Positions 33,641 to 45,244 are shown, counted from the stretch's first letter. The stretch: 64,000 nt of DNA from Ceratotherium simum simum (GCF_000283155.1 NW_004454229.1:3194860-3258859); one strand, 5' to 3'. Notes: generated by a model from the sequence alone, not told the origin. Program-made: numbers and translations.

Positions 33641-33644
33641 AAAA

Positions 33645-34830
33645 AGCATGTTCATTCACTCAGTTAACACACATTTATTGAGCACCTACCTATGTTCATG
33701 ACACTGTTCTAGTTGCTACGGATAGAGTGGTAAAGCAGAAAAACATGGTCCCTACTTTCATGAAACTTACATTCTAGTAAAGGAGACAAACAATAATTAA
33801 ATAAATAAATAATTTTAGAGAATGCTAAGTGCTGTGAAGAAAATAAAACAGGACTATAATATAAAAGGTAATGGGGCAGGGGGGTGAAGGGAATTATTTT
33901 CAACAGAATAGTTGAGGAAGGCATCTCTGAGGAAGTGACATTTAAGTTGAGGCTGGCATAATAAGAGAGATAGTAGGAGTCTGATCATGTAGGTCCTTGT
34001 AGACCATAGTAAAGAACTTGCAATTACTATTTATAGTAATTGCAAAGAAAAGCCATTGGAGGGTTTTACACAGGGAAATGGTTAAGATCTGACTTACATT
34101 TACATTTATACAATATCATTCTGGCTGCTCTGGCTAAAGTGAGGAAAGAGTAGAGGCAAGGAGAGCAGATAGTAGGCTAGCCCAGGCAAGAAGTCATGGT
34201 AGCTTGGACTAGGGTGGTAGAGGCAGAGAGAGAAAAGAGTTGTCAGGTTCAGATGTATTTTAGAGGCAGATGCCAGACAATTTACTAACGGAGTATGAGA
34301 GAAAAATGTAACCCCAAGGTTTCTGGCCAGAGCAAATGGAAGGATGGAATTGCATTTAACAAGGAAAACTAGGATAAGAACAGGTTGGGTGGGGAAATTG
34401 AGAGTGAGGTTCTGGATATATCAAGTTTAAGATGCCTATTAGACCTCCATGTACAGTTGTGTATAAGAGTTGAAGGTCAAGTAAGAGAGGCCAGAGCAGG
34501 AGAACTGACAGCATATACATAGTATTAGACTTTGCAGCCAAAAGAAATCACCTAGGGAAACAGGTTACTTAGAGAAAAGGAAAGAGGCCAAGATGGAGCC
34601 CCGGAACATTCCAATAATTCAAAATCAAGCAGAGGAGGAGAAGTCGGTGTAAAGGAGATTGATAAGTGGTCAGTAAGAAAAGAGAGAAACCAAGAAAGTC
34701 TAGTATAAGGGAGCTAGGAAGTAACTGTCTGAATCAGGAGGGCATGAGCAATTATGCCAAATGATGCCGAGACATTAACTGCAGAAAAGCCAGAAAAATG
34801 ACCATGTTCAGGAAACTGTGAAAAGTTCAG
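33645..34830 (-). mobile_element. L2 LINE, about 1.2 kb 3' portion
   Basis: The longest L2 copy here. In antisense order: the 3' end (ACACATTTATTGAGCACCTACC), GTCCCTACTTTCATGAAACT, GAAGGCATCTCTGAGGAAGT, GGTCCTTGTAGACCATAG, CATTGGAGGGTTTTACAC, CATTCTGGCTGCTCTGG, TTTCTGGCCAGAGCAAATGG and AAGATGCCTATTAGACCTCC. The last landmarks lie within the L2 ORF; the reading frame is lost. Confidence 0.8.
34018..34045. repeat. Perfect 12-bp inverted repeat, 4-nt loop
   Basis: TTGCAATTACTA, TTTA, TAGTAATTGCAA, embedded in the L2 copy just before CATTGGAGGGTTTT. Other L2 copies do not have this word here, so it probably arose locally, for example by a templated inverted duplication. Confidence 0.8.
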
Positions 34831-35066
34831 TGTGACCACAACGAAGGGTGTGAGAGAGGAGTGTAGTGAGGCTCAAACAGCAGGCTGGGTCAAGGTTCAA
34901 TATACGTATGTTAAATGAATTTGGGGTCAGAAGACGCCATGTAATGGAAAGTCTACTTGGAGTTTCAAAGCCTTTCATAGGCAGACCTATTTCACAACCA
35001 TTCTCCAAAATTTTGCTTTTGCTCTAGAGCTTGGCTGACTTCCCTCATGTCAAAAACATCACACCA

Positions 35067-35372
35067 GGGGCCGGCCCCGTGGCTTAGTGGTTAAGTGCAC
35101 GCGCTCCGCTACTGGCGGCCCGGGTTCGGATCCTGGGCGCGCACCGACGCACCGCTTCTCCAGCCATGCTGAGGCCACGTTCCACATACAGCAACTAGAA
35201 GGATGTGCAACTATGACATACACCTATCTACTGGGGCTTTGGGGAGAAAAAGGAGGAGGACTGGCAATAGATGTTAGCACAGGGCCGATCTTCCTCAGCA
35301 AAAAGAGGAGGATTGGCATGGATGTTAGCTCAGGGCTGATCTTCCTCACAAAAAAAAAAAAAAAAAAAAAAA
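35067..35372 (+). mobile_element. ERE SINE, composite full-length type (about 306 bp)
   Basis: It starts GGGCCGGCCCCGTGGCTTAG with box A-like TGGCTTAGTGGTTAAGTG and box B-like GGGTTCGGATCC. It runs through CAGCAACTAGAAGGATGTGC and ACTGGGGCTTTGGGGAG. Where the short type goes into AAATAAATAAAA, this copy continues with the paired TTAGC/TCTTCCTC modules of the long-tail type and a poly-A of about 24. The TSD ATCACACCA is at 35058-35066 and 35373-35381. Antisense to FAF1. Confidence 0.95.
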
Positions 35373-35459
35373 ATCACACCATACTCACTTCAACCTCCGT
35401 TCGTGTTGTTCTCATTCTCCTTCTCATCTCCCCCCTCCCAAATACTGCACAGCTTTCAG

Positions 35460-35695
35460 ACCACCTCATGGCCTACCATTTGTATTTATTATAGCTCTCC
35501 TCGTCTCTGAATTCCTATATCATATTCTTTAACACTGAAGTATAGCATGTTTTGTACCGTTTGCTTTGTTTCACGTGTAGAAGTCCTGAATTCAAGACTA
35601 TAAGCATTTTGAGGGTAAATATCTTATTATTCATCAGTATCTCCCTTGGCAACTATCATACTAACAGGTGATTCAATTCAATCCTATAAATATTT
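35460..35695 (+). mobile_element. L2 LINE 3' fragment
   Basis: TATTTATTATAGCTCTCCTC, AGACTATAAGCATTTTGAGG, TCTTATTATTCATCAGTATC and TCCTATAAATATTTAAGAA follow the sense L2 3' end in degraded form. Confidence 0.5.
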
Positions 35696-35744
35696 AAGAA
35701 ATAGCTCTGCATATTCTGAACTGCATATAAAGAACTACTAATTC

Positions 35745-35885
35745 TCATTTTTTGAGCTTACCTATGAAGTGCCATTTTATTTACAAAATTGTGGTTCAGA
35801 AAGGTTAAGTAATTGCCCAAGATATGCAGCTATAAAAAGATGGAACCCAGTTTCTAAACTATATTTGATTCTATGTTCTTTACAT
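35745..35885 (+). mobile_element. MIR SINE fragment
   Basis: TTTTTTGAGCTTACCTATGAAG, GGTTCAGAAAGGTTAAGTAATTGCCCAAGATATGCAGC and ATGGAACCCAGTTTC match MIR with an internal deletion. Confidence 0.6.
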
Positions 35886-35914
35886 GTCAGCATCCTATCT
35901 CCCAATTGGCTAGG

Positions 35915-36365
35915 CTGCTTTGGAGATACAAAGATGAATAAGACTCCTGGCTGTTAGGAGTTTACAATTCATTCATTCTTTGATTCCTATTATTATTTGA
36001 GTCCTATTATTTGTAATAATACAGGAATAAAAGACATAATCCCCGACCTCAAGACAGACTATTCAGAGAGGTTAAAACAGATATGAGGAACGTGGAGAAA
36101 GAAAAGAGTACTTCGAAGTACTATGAAGAAGAATGGATAGTAATTTGACAAGTAGATATGGAGGATGATTTCAGACAGAGACTAGTTTGAGCAGAGATGG
36201 AAATGGAAGAATATAGGGAAAGGTACAGAAAGCAATGAGGAAGAAGTGTTAAGAGGAAGGGAAGAAGGGTTTGTGAAAGAAAAAACTTGAAGATTAAGGA
36301 CCTACATTATGGGGGCTTCAAATGCTAGGCTAAGGAGCTCAGAATTCCAGAAGTCTTGATTATTA
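35915..36365 (-). mobile_element. L2 LINE 3' fragment
   Basis: GGAGATACAAAGATGAATAAG, CTGTTAGGAGTTTACAATTC, ATAATCCCCGACCTCAAGAC, AATGCTAGGCTAAGGAGCTC and a GAGCAGAGATGG-like block are ordered antisense L2 landmarks, with one internal repetition. Confidence 0.65.
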
Positions 36366-36639
36366 TATAGATCCTCCTTTATCTTTACATACGAACCTAC
36401 ATACATTTAATACTTTTAGTGCTTGCCTTGCTGCAATTCCTTAGATACGTTTCTTGATCTTGACTGGCAGACTTGTGCAATAACTTTGCAGAAAGGTTTG
36501 CGAGGAGCAGCACTGACTGTGAGACTACTTTAGAATAAGATCAATTTAGTCTCGTTCTACAATTCCTCAATAGTCCTGGGAGAGGGTAAGTTGGCAAGAA
36601 AAAATATTTATGGCTTTCAACTGCTCAGGAGTCATAGAG

Positions 36640-36850
36640 CCATCAGATTTGAATCCCTGCTCCACTACCTGCTAGTTATTTGACCTTGAAAAGTCAATCA
36701 TACATTCTTTCAACAGTATTTAGCAGGTGTCTACCACATACAAGGCACTATTTTAGGTACTTAATTACTCTGTAAATTCTCAGTTTCCTCTTCAGGGAAA
36801 GGATAATAATCCTTACTTCATAGAACTATGAATATTAAATTTTAGAAAGC
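36640..36850 (-). mobile_element. MIR SINE interrupted by an L2 3' end
   Basis: TTTGAATCCCTGCTCCACTACCTGCTAG through TTGACCTTGAAAAGTCA is antisense MIR. About 36705-36765 is an L2-like TTCTTTCAACAGTATTTAGCAGG block. MIR then resumes with CTCAGTTTCCTCTTCAGGG to GAACTATGAATATTAAAT. Confidence 0.5.
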
Positions 36851-37244
36851 CAAGTGGGAATTTTTATTGTGTATAAGTTTTACAGTGACTTGTTATAACT
36901 TACTGAAAATAGAACACTTTTGAGGGGTACTCATATTTTAAAATCTTGCAACGTGATAGTGAAACATTAACAAAACGATCTGTGGTGCTTTTGTGGCAGT
37001 TATTTTTCATGTTTTAGTTTCATTCCTCTGCGAGAGTTCATAGAGACTAAAATCTTTTTTGACGCATTGAACATAATTGTATATTATGCCTAATGTTATC
37101 CAGACTCATGGTGTACTTTTTCACACAGGTCTTATTTGGGGTTGATACACCACATTCCTATACCTCGTGAGAATGGTTTGTTTGGAGGAGTAAGCTGAGG
37201 GTATTATCTGTGACCTCAGACTCCAGACTGCTTCATTCACTTAG

Positions 37245-37465
37245 CCATTAATAATAATGGCTAGCCTTAAATGAGTGCTACTATCTCATTTAAGTATCAG
37301 GCATTAAGTATCAGGCATTAAGAGCTTCATGTCAACTTTATGAAGTTATTATTATCATTTTCATTTTATAGATGAGGAAACTGATGTTAAATTACTTGCT
37401 TAATTTTGTGCCACAGACAAAATAAGGAGCAGTGACCCAGGTCTAACTCTTATGATTTGTCCTCC
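37245..37465 (+). mobile_element. MIR SINE with 14-bp tandem duplication
   Basis: TATTATCATTTTCATTTTATAGATGAGGAAACTG and CAGTGACCCAGGTCTAACTC mark MIR. The unit AAGTATCAGGCATT is repeated exactly at 37292-37305 and 37306-37319. Confidence 0.65.
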
Positions 37466-39235
37466 AGGTACTGGAGAAGGGAACCCATCATATTTCTGCT
37501 TTGAGTTTTCTGAGGGATGGGCACACAAGCAAACTTACAATTCACATATAGTACCATTTGCTAAGAACTCTAATACCACTTTTCCTAAGGTGGTATGGAA
37601 ATACAGAGGAAGAATACCTAAATTAAACTAAAGAGGCTTTTCACAGAATCTGGCATGTGAACTGAGTAAATTTCGTTTCTTTGTTTTGTGAGAGGTGTTT
37701 TTTAGGGGTTCGGGGGCAAAGGCTGTAAAGAATTTACTGTGGTGATTTGCATAACTTGCAAAGACTTTATTGCTAAAATATTATCTAGACAAACTGATTC
37801 TAGCTGCTGCTTAGCAGAATGAATTGAGTCCTCAAGTTGCTGCATCTAGGAGCAATTTTCTCCCTAACAGTGTCTTCTAATGGTTGGTTAGGATAGTTAG
37901 CCACGGTTAATCCACCTTCAAGCTGTCTCTCTTTCAACTTCAAAATGTAAAGTCATTCATGCTACTCCAACTCGCGACCTTTAGAGTACTCTGAGGATGA
38001 CTCCCAACCAAAGTAGGTAGTTGAGAAATAATATGAAACTTTTTCTTTTAATAGCATGTTTTCTTTTCCATTAGAGGAAGAACTAAAGGTGTAAGCAAAC
38101 GTAGAAACTTTTTAAAAGCAGTTTGAATTTTAACTAATGCAAGAAATGGTTTTCAAAGGACATCTATTCTCTCATCACTGTTTTTTAATTTTTTATTCTT
38201 CATTATGATTTTCCTTTCAGTTCAAATATTTGCATTTACCAAAAAGGAGATAGTTTTGTTTCTACAAACAGACAAGGGCCATTAAAACCTACCATTGCTC
38301 TACTCTCAAACACAGACTGAAATTAATGTTTAAAATGTAATGAGAATCATATACACTGTCTCCAAGCTTTGAGCTAGTGACTATTTGCAAACAATATAAT
38401 ACAATATAATGCAATGAATGTTAAAATTTTTAAACAATTAGTAAGCAAATTGCTAGACATTTTCACATAGAGCATCTCATAATTCTCCTAGCCAGTTTCT
38501 TAATTTTAAAATGGCGGGGGGGGGGGGGACGGCGCAGGAAAGATATGAGAGGGAACCATAAAAAGACAGATTAGATAGATAGATATCCACTCCCTTAAAA
38601 GTTTCAGTATTATAACTAAGCATTAATATCTAAGCTACCAACACAATTCTAGAAATAGTTTCAGAGCGACATCCCTTCTCTGCTTTCTTTTTTGTCCAGA
38701 GGTCTTGGGTTTCCAGTGTTCTTTCCTCAGCAAAATGTCCACCTCTGCCTCAGGAGATCCCATTCCCATTTAACTATGAACATTCATCAGAAACATCTAT
38801 GAAATATCTGCCTTCTAATGAGTATCAATTTCATTTTAATTCTCTGGCTTAGTTTAATACATTTTATATTCCCCTCCAGTTTTTTTTTATAAGGGGAAAA
38901 TAATGCACAGCATATTTTAACACACAGTCCCCAATAAATAAATTTGAAACTACACATATTTTTATACATGTGAACATAAAAAGCCATAAATTATTAGCCT
39001 CTACACATCAAGTATTGATAAAAGCAACAACGTTAAGAAAATAAATGTAACAGTCTTTAATGTCTTGACTGAGTTTATTTCACTTTGAGAGAGCACTTTA
39101 GTGATCCACTTATGCAGAAAGCACATGGCTCTTTTAATACATATGATGCAGTGATTTTTCAAGGTCTGGCTGCATTACGGTAGTGGAACAATCATTTGAT
39201 CATCATATAGCTATATACCTGTGATTAATTCCTGA
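37466..39235. other. Intronic sequence, nothing recognised
   Basis: No assigned repeat. It includes a 13-G homopolymer (38516-38528), a short GATA run near 38570 and a small CAATATAATA tandem near 38391. Confidence 0.4.
38516..38528 (+). repeat. Poly-G run of 13
   Basis: Thirteen consecutive G within ATGGC...ACGGCGC. G homopolymers of this length are rare in mammals and prone to length change and sequencing error. Confidence 0.85.
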
Positions 39236-39250
39236 TTAAGAAGAGGAATG

Positions 39251-39466
39251 GGGCCGGCCCTGTGGCTTGGTGGTTAAGTGTGCATGCTGCGATGCTGGTG
39301 GCCCGGGTTCGGATCCCGGGTGCGCATCAAGGCACCACTTCTCCGTTCATCCTGAGGCCGAGTCCCACATACAGCAACTAGAAGGATGTGCAGCTACGAC
39401 ACACAACTATCCACTGGGGCTTTGGGGGGAAAAATAAAATAAATAAAATCTTTAAAAAAAAAAAAA
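39251..39466 (+). mobile_element. ERE SINE (short-tail type)
   Basis: It opens GGGCCGGCCCTGTGGCTTGG, has box B-like GGGTTCGGATCCC, the CAGCAACTAGAAGGATGTGC body, and ends AAATAAATAAAATCTTTAAA. The 13-bp TSD AAGAAGAGGAATG is at 39238-39250 and 39467-39479. Confidence 0.95.
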
Positions 39467-39771
39467 AAGAAGAGGAATGTCTTCCCTCCTGCCAAATAGC
39501 AGCACCCCATTTCTTAGGGTAGCACAGCAGTAGGCAGGGTGTCTTGCATCTAGAATAGTAACAGTAATTTAAGGACTTCCTTTCCAGCAATCCTTGAATC
39601 AAGAATTCCCTCTTAAAGTCTTCAGTGGGAAGATTTGGCCAGGCCAAGCCGTAGTCTTCCTATTAAAACAGTGAGTTCTAGAGGAAGCACTCACTGTTAT
39701 AAAATATAAATCCATCAAGATTAAACAACTGGACTAGGAAAAAGAACAAATTCAGACTTGGGCTTCAAGGT

Positions 39772-40149
39772 TGTTATGGCCTGAATGCTTGTGTCTCCCT
39801 TCAAAAATCACACGCTGACAGCCTAACCCCCAATGTGATGGTATTTAGAGGTAGGGCCTTTGGAGGGTGATTAAGTTTAGATGAAGTCATGAGGGTAGAG
39901 CCCCCATAATGGGGTTAGTGTCCTTATAAGAAGAGGAAGAAAGACCAGAGCTCGCTCTTTCTCTCTATGCCAAGTGAGGCCACAGCGAGAAGGCACCCAT
40001 CCGCAAGCCAGAAAGAGGGCTCTCACCAGGAACCAAATCTGCCAGCACCTTGATCTTGGACTTCCCAGCCTCCAGAACTGTGAGAAATGTCTTTTGTTTA
40101 AGCCACATAGTCTACGGTATTTTGTTATAGCAGCCTGGTTGACTAATAT
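39772..40149 (+). mobile_element. MaLR-like LTR (ERVL-MaLR group)
   Basis: Landmarks are CCTAACCCCCAATGTGATGG, GAAGTCATGAGGGTAGAG, TCCTTATAAGAAGAGGAAG, CCTCCAGAACTGTGAGAAAT and TAAGCCACATAGTCTACGG, ending TTGACTAATAT. The 3' part resembles MLT1/MST LTR ends. Near-matching 5-mers AAGGT and AAGGG flank it. No internal coding region is attached. Confidence 0.65.
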
Positions 40150-40481
40150 AAGGGCTTTTAGGACTTCTGTATTCTCAGCACTCAAGTAAACAGCTGCCAT
40201 CAGTTCAGCACAGGCTTCTAAATGGCTGTCTATCTGTTAAACACCTGTACATACACATCCAAATTAAAATCTCACTCATTAAAATCCACGGTAGAAAACA
40301 ATATGCTTTTGTCAAAACTCATATAACTGGGGGACCCTTAAGAATTGTGCATTTATTGTATGGAAATTTTATCTCCATAAAAAATTGTACACCATAAAAA
40401 AAAATATTTGAACAATCTGATAGCTATCATTTTTTGCAATTAAATGGGCCCCATATTTTTAACTTCAAAAATACAACACAC

Positions 40482-40743
40482 AGGGGCCAGCCCAGTGGTG
40501 TAGTGGTTGGGTTCACACGCTCTGCTTTGGCAGCCTGGGGTTCATGGGTTCACATCCCGGGCACGGACCTGCGCACTGCTTGTGAAGCCATGCTGTGGCA
40601 GGCCTCCTGCGTGTAAAGTAGAGGAAGATGGGCATGGACATTAGCCCAGGGACAATCTTCCTCAGAAAAAAGAGGAGGATAGGCAACAGATATTAGCTCA
40701 GGGCTAATCTTCCTCACCAAAAAAAAAAAAAAAAAAAAAGTGT
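40482..40743 (+). mobile_element. ERE SINE, older copy
   Basis: GGGGCCAGCCCAGTGGTGTAG start, box B-like GGTTCACATCCC, CAAGCCATGCTGTGGC-like body, paired TTAGC/TCTTCCTC modules and a long poly-A. The TSD TACAACACAC is at 40472-40481 and 40744-40753. Confidence 0.92.
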
Positions 40744-40755
40744 TACAACACACTT

Positions 40756-40991
40756 GGGGCCAGCCCTGTGGTGTAGTGTTTAAGTGCGGTGCGTTCAGCT
40801 TTGGGGGCCCAGGTTCACGGGTTCAGATCCCGGGCGCAGACCTACACCACTTGTCACCCACATATAAAGTAGAGGAAGACTGGCACAGATGTTAGCTCAG
40901 GGCTAATCTTTCTCAAGCAAAGAAAAATGAGGAAGATTGGCAACAGATGTTAGCTCCGGGCTAATCTTCCTTAGCCAAATAAAAAAAAAAA
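40756..40991 (+). mobile_element. ERE SINE, older copy, directly after the previous one
   Basis: GGGGCCAGCCCTGTGGTGTAG start, box B-like GGTTCAGATCCC, a shortened middle, then the module pair and a TAAAAAAAAAAA tail. It begins two bases after the first copy's right TSD; its own TSD was not recognised. Confidence 0.9.
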
Positions 40992-42785
40992 CCAAAACGC
41001 TTTTAATCAATGTAAATGGAAACCAGGAATTTGTTGCCATTGCTACTTAATAATACTATATGTCCACTGACACATACGGGTTGTTGTCAGTGAAATTATA
41101 CTTCTCAAATCAATGCTGTATATGTGGTTAAGCAAGTAAAGTATTAACACCAATACAGGGATTGAAAATCTCCTGTTTCATTCCTGCTGTGTGCATATGC
41201 TATTTCTTTTCTTGTACTGGATATTTTAAAGAATAATATCAACTTAAAATAATAGGCTTAGAAGGTTCACTTCCAATAGATTTTATTTTTTAAATATGAC
41301 AATATTAAAGCAAAAACAGTAGTTTCAAATTACTGTGACTTTTTATTATAAAAATGTAAACAATCTTGGAATATGCTATCGAATATTAATACTTTACAAT
41401 TTATATCTTTCCAAAAGGCCCTACAAAATTTTCTCTCTTTGGGAATATTTTATGATCTACAATGATCTTTTTATCCTTTCAGATACACCAAGATTTTAAA
41501 TTAAAAGGCATGACACACAGCAATTTAAATTTCCATTCCAAACTTACAGAGTCATATGAGCTCTTGTCAACAAAAGACCAAATTTACTATAATTATGGAT
41601 TATTTACACTAAAACAAAATAAGAAATCAATATGTAAATGTAGTGTTTGTTGTAGCTAATGCAGCCAGCAATGACAGATTAGGATCAAATAGCAATCAGT
41701 TTGAAAATCTGGCACATATGTAAATGAGCTAGGGACTTGATGTTTACATTTGACTGTATTTCATTCAGGATTTTTAAATTGTCTCAGGAATAGCATAAAA
41801 ATAAAATGTTAATCTTTCCACTATAAATACAACTTGAGCCCTCATCATAACTGAAACTAGATTTTGCTCCTGTCCAGCTAAACTAACATGTGATACTAAT
41901 AATTCTGAGCTGTAGATTACATCATTCTTAATTAACACTCTGCTACAGTTGTTAACATCCTCCAAGACACCATGTTATCATCACCACAAGTTCTGTAACA
42001 ATCTTAAAACCACATTTAACAAAGGTTGGCCTCTTACTCTGCAGCTACTTTTAATTGCTTTCTTTGCTGGCAATTAAATATGTCTAAATAAACAAACGTT
42101 TGGTTTCACATAATTCTTAATAACATTTTTCATGATGATTTTAAAGTTCAAGTGTCCTTGTGTCTATAATTACTGTTTATCAATATAGTGATATATTGGA
42201 TTCAGCAAAATGTATTAACCAAAGTATGTTAGATTAATCAAAATGTGGTAATTAATGGTGATAGTGATATATTGTGATCCATCAAGTAGTTCATAACAAA
42301 ACTGTCAAAACATAATTCTATCCTTCTAGACAAAATATGAAGAAAACAAAAAAAATTACCTTTACATTGATTTTTGTTTCCTGAATTACTGACCAAGTTT
42401 CTGACTGTCCATTAAATCAACCATAGACAATACCTGCAGTTCTTTTTCAAAGTGTGATGTTAACAAGCTAATCTCAGTAGTCACTGACCTATCAATAGGC
42501 AGTAAACTATATAAATGGGTTTGGTACATCAATCCAATTAGATGTGTTGTGATCTCCACAATGCTTTAATTGGGGACAAGTTTCTTCTTTCACCCAGAAT
42601 GCATAACTTTAGGGAAATGTTTTCTTCTTAAAATGAGCTACTTTTCAGTAGCCCCTTATTAAGAAACATTTACCAACCCAATACTTCCTAATTTCACTTT
42701 TGCAAAATCTAATATTAATGCTCACTAGAATTAAATTCAAGTTGAACAGTAATCACAGTACTGTACTTGAAACATTGATTATATC
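40992..42785. other. AT-rich intronic sequence, nothing recognised
   Basis: About 1.8 kb with no assigned mobile element, exon or strong motif. The short direct repetition ATAGTGATATATTG occurs near 42185 and 42261. Confidence 0.4.
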
Positions 42786-42796
42786 AATTTATTCTT

Positions 42797-43033
42797 CTTT
42801 TTTTGTGTGTGTGAGGAAGATCAGCCCTGAGCTAACATCTGCCAATCCTCCTTTTTTTGCCGAGGAAGACTGGCCCTCGGCTAATATCTGTGCCCATCTT
42901 CCTCCACTTTATATGGGATGCCGCCACAGCATGGCTTGACAAGCGGTGCACCGGTGTGTGCCCGGGATCTGAACCCCGGGCCGCCGCAGCGGAGCTCGAG
43001 CACTTAACAGCTTGCACCACCAGGCCGGCCCCT
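42797..43033 (-). mobile_element. ERE SINE (long-tail type)
   Basis: On the minus strand it starts GGGGCCGGCCTGGTGGTGCA and carries a box B-like GGTTCAGATCCCGG. The CAAGCCATGCTGTGGCGGCA body and two TCTTCC modules follow. The 3' end is a CACACAC and poly-A tail. The TSD AATTTATTCTT lies at 42786-42796 and 43037-43047. Confidence 0.95.
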
Positions 43034-43047
43034 ATGAATTTATTCTT

Positions 43048-44514
43048 GAGAAATGATGAGGTACTTTAAGAATGATATATCAATTTGTTATTAAATACTG
43101 TACTGATTACAATACTGGCAAAGCATTTTCACAGATGAATATCCTTTATGAAAACAAAAAAAAAGTTGTTTTGAAAGCACTTTGGAAGAAAAAAATTAAT
43201 TGATCCAATCAGAACATTTACTTGTAAGTTTTCAGAAAACTGTCATTTATAGGCCATTTAAGGACTCTCTGCCACACTGCTAAAACCTCACAAATACTGA
43301 TCAATAAAAAGCCACCATGAAGACACACTCATAGAAAAACCATTTTGAACGACACATCAGCAAATTATTCAGAAGTTAAAACCTATTGTGTTTTTTTTTC
43401 TAGTTTGAAATTAAAAATACTTAGCCAAAGGAGTCCTCCATTGGAAGTTGTTTATCTCTTCCTGAAGGAGCTGCATCATGTTGCCCATCCCCTTAAATGA
43501 TTTATTGAGCACCTACTATGGGACAGCAGGCACTGCTCCTGGTTTACGTTACACATGAACTAGGTTGAAATGAGATTTTACGTTGAGGACCATATTGACT
43601 CTGACCTTTTTCACATCACAATATGACCTTGTGAATAAATGTAATAATCTCTTCTCTTCCTCTGGGAAAAGCAGGACTAGAATGGGGAAAAAATGCTGTA
43701 AAGTGTTCTCATTAAAACTCTTCCTTTCTGGGGAGAAGCAGCATGGGCAGAAATAGTATTCTCCCTATGAGACCCCTGCAGAAGCTTGAAGAAAAGCAAA
43801 CAAAACATTCTCATGATCCTTGAAGTCTCTTCTAAGCCTATGTTTGATATGCACTTCACTAGATCCATTAAGCATGGTATAATAAGGGAAAGACTGAAGT
43901 ATTCCTCCTCTCTCTCTGCTTCTTGTAACCATCCATCAGCTGTGGTAATAGGTGTTCACCTGTGCTCCTAGCCTGGGTCCTAGCTAAGAGGTGCCACCCT
44001 CTGGGTGGTATGTGTATTGATACTCATATAAACATAGTACACCTAGTAATCTAACTAGGTTAGATTTCAGAGAAGGCAGGGATGAGACCAGTAGCTTCCT
44101 CTGTTACTTCCTATGCCCTAGTGCGCTAAATTCTCTTCCACTTCTTACGTTGTGTGATAGATACACGCTGGACAAGGCTTGCCATGAGCTCTCTAGGCTC
44201 TCTTTCCTACTGTGACTAGGTTGGTGGGGCAGGCCTATTGCATCAGTCCATCAGGCTCTGAAGACCCAGTCATAACTCCTTCTACAGGCCACCTGAGCAT
44301 GTGGATCCTAAGATTTAGATCTGAAGTGAGAGGTAAAAGACCCCACTTAGGACTCAAGTCTAAGCCACATGTTCCGTTGGGTGCCTGTCTGGCTATTAAA
44401 GCAGTTTTGTTTTCCAATTTGGATAATGATTTTTGTGTGTATAATCCACTGATGAGAACCCTAGAGGAAAGGAAGAATGAATGGCATCATGGATGTCTAA
44501 GAATGTAGAAAACC
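43048..44514. other. Intronic sequence, nothing firmly recognised
   Basis: Mostly unassigned. A short L2/MIR-like word (ATTTATTGAGCACCTACTAT) sits at 43501-43520. Open frames near 44212-44508 show no recognisable domain. Confidence 0.35.
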
Positions 44515-44655
44515 CTCTTTATTTTCTGGTAGCATCTGAGGCCCAGAGCAGAGGAGTGACCTGTCCAAAGTCATACAGTGATTCTGTGGCAGAGCTGGGG
44601 CTAAAACTCCGATATCTAGACTCATTACTCCTTGAATCCTTCCGCAGCACCCACT
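44515..44655 (+). mobile_element. MIR SINE 3' part
   Basis: ATCTGAGGCCCAGAGCAGAG, GTGACCTGTCCAAAGTCATACAGTG and GGCAGAGCTGGGGCTAAAACTCC are clear MIR landmarks. Confidence 0.7.
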
Positions 44656-45240
44656 GAAAAATATAACACCCTCCTTTTGCTTAATTCAAGGTTATTGTCA
44701 TCTGCTTTCCTACCAATAGTTTTCTAAAGACAAAAAAAAGGCCATATATTTTAACGCCAGTGGTTTATTCAACTATCACAGGAGTCCCAATTAGCACCCT
44801 GAATTTACTTCTGCTTGCACAAATAGCAACTAATTCAAAGCCACAGTCAAAAGCAACTTCACAACTCAGAGGCCACAGAAGAGGACCATATGCTTCACTG
44901 CATGACCAGAGCTCAACAATACCCTCAAAGAAGTCACTGAAATATTAACTGCAATCATCCTTCCAGTATAGTAAGGTCAAAACTCAACAGCAAGACTCAA
45001 TTACTACTTGTAAAAGGGACAACTACACACAAGAGATACCTTATTTTGTGTCACCTTGCCGTAAAAATGAAGAAAATCTACATAATTAAAATGAAGCTGG
45101 ACATTTACATCACTTATTAAAATGAAACCAAAGCAAGTTCAAGACTGTCTTTTACTACCTTTTCTAGCAAGATGATCATTAGTAATTCCAAATCCAAAAA
45201 TATTAAACCTTCTCCAACTATATTTATACATGGCATGAGG
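44656..45240. other. Intronic sequence, nothing recognised
   Basis: No assigned repeat or motif; mixed composition. Confidence 0.35.
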
Positions 45241-45244
45241 GCTT

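Noticed and set aside
35087..35494. 135-codon open frame on the plus strand
   Set aside because: It starts within the ERE SINE at 35067-35372 and reads through its poly-A as a Lys run. SINE-derived, no protein family.
43985..44005. CTCF-like GCCACCCTCTGGGTGGT
   Set aside because: The core does not fit: spacing between CCAC and the G-run is wrong on both strands.
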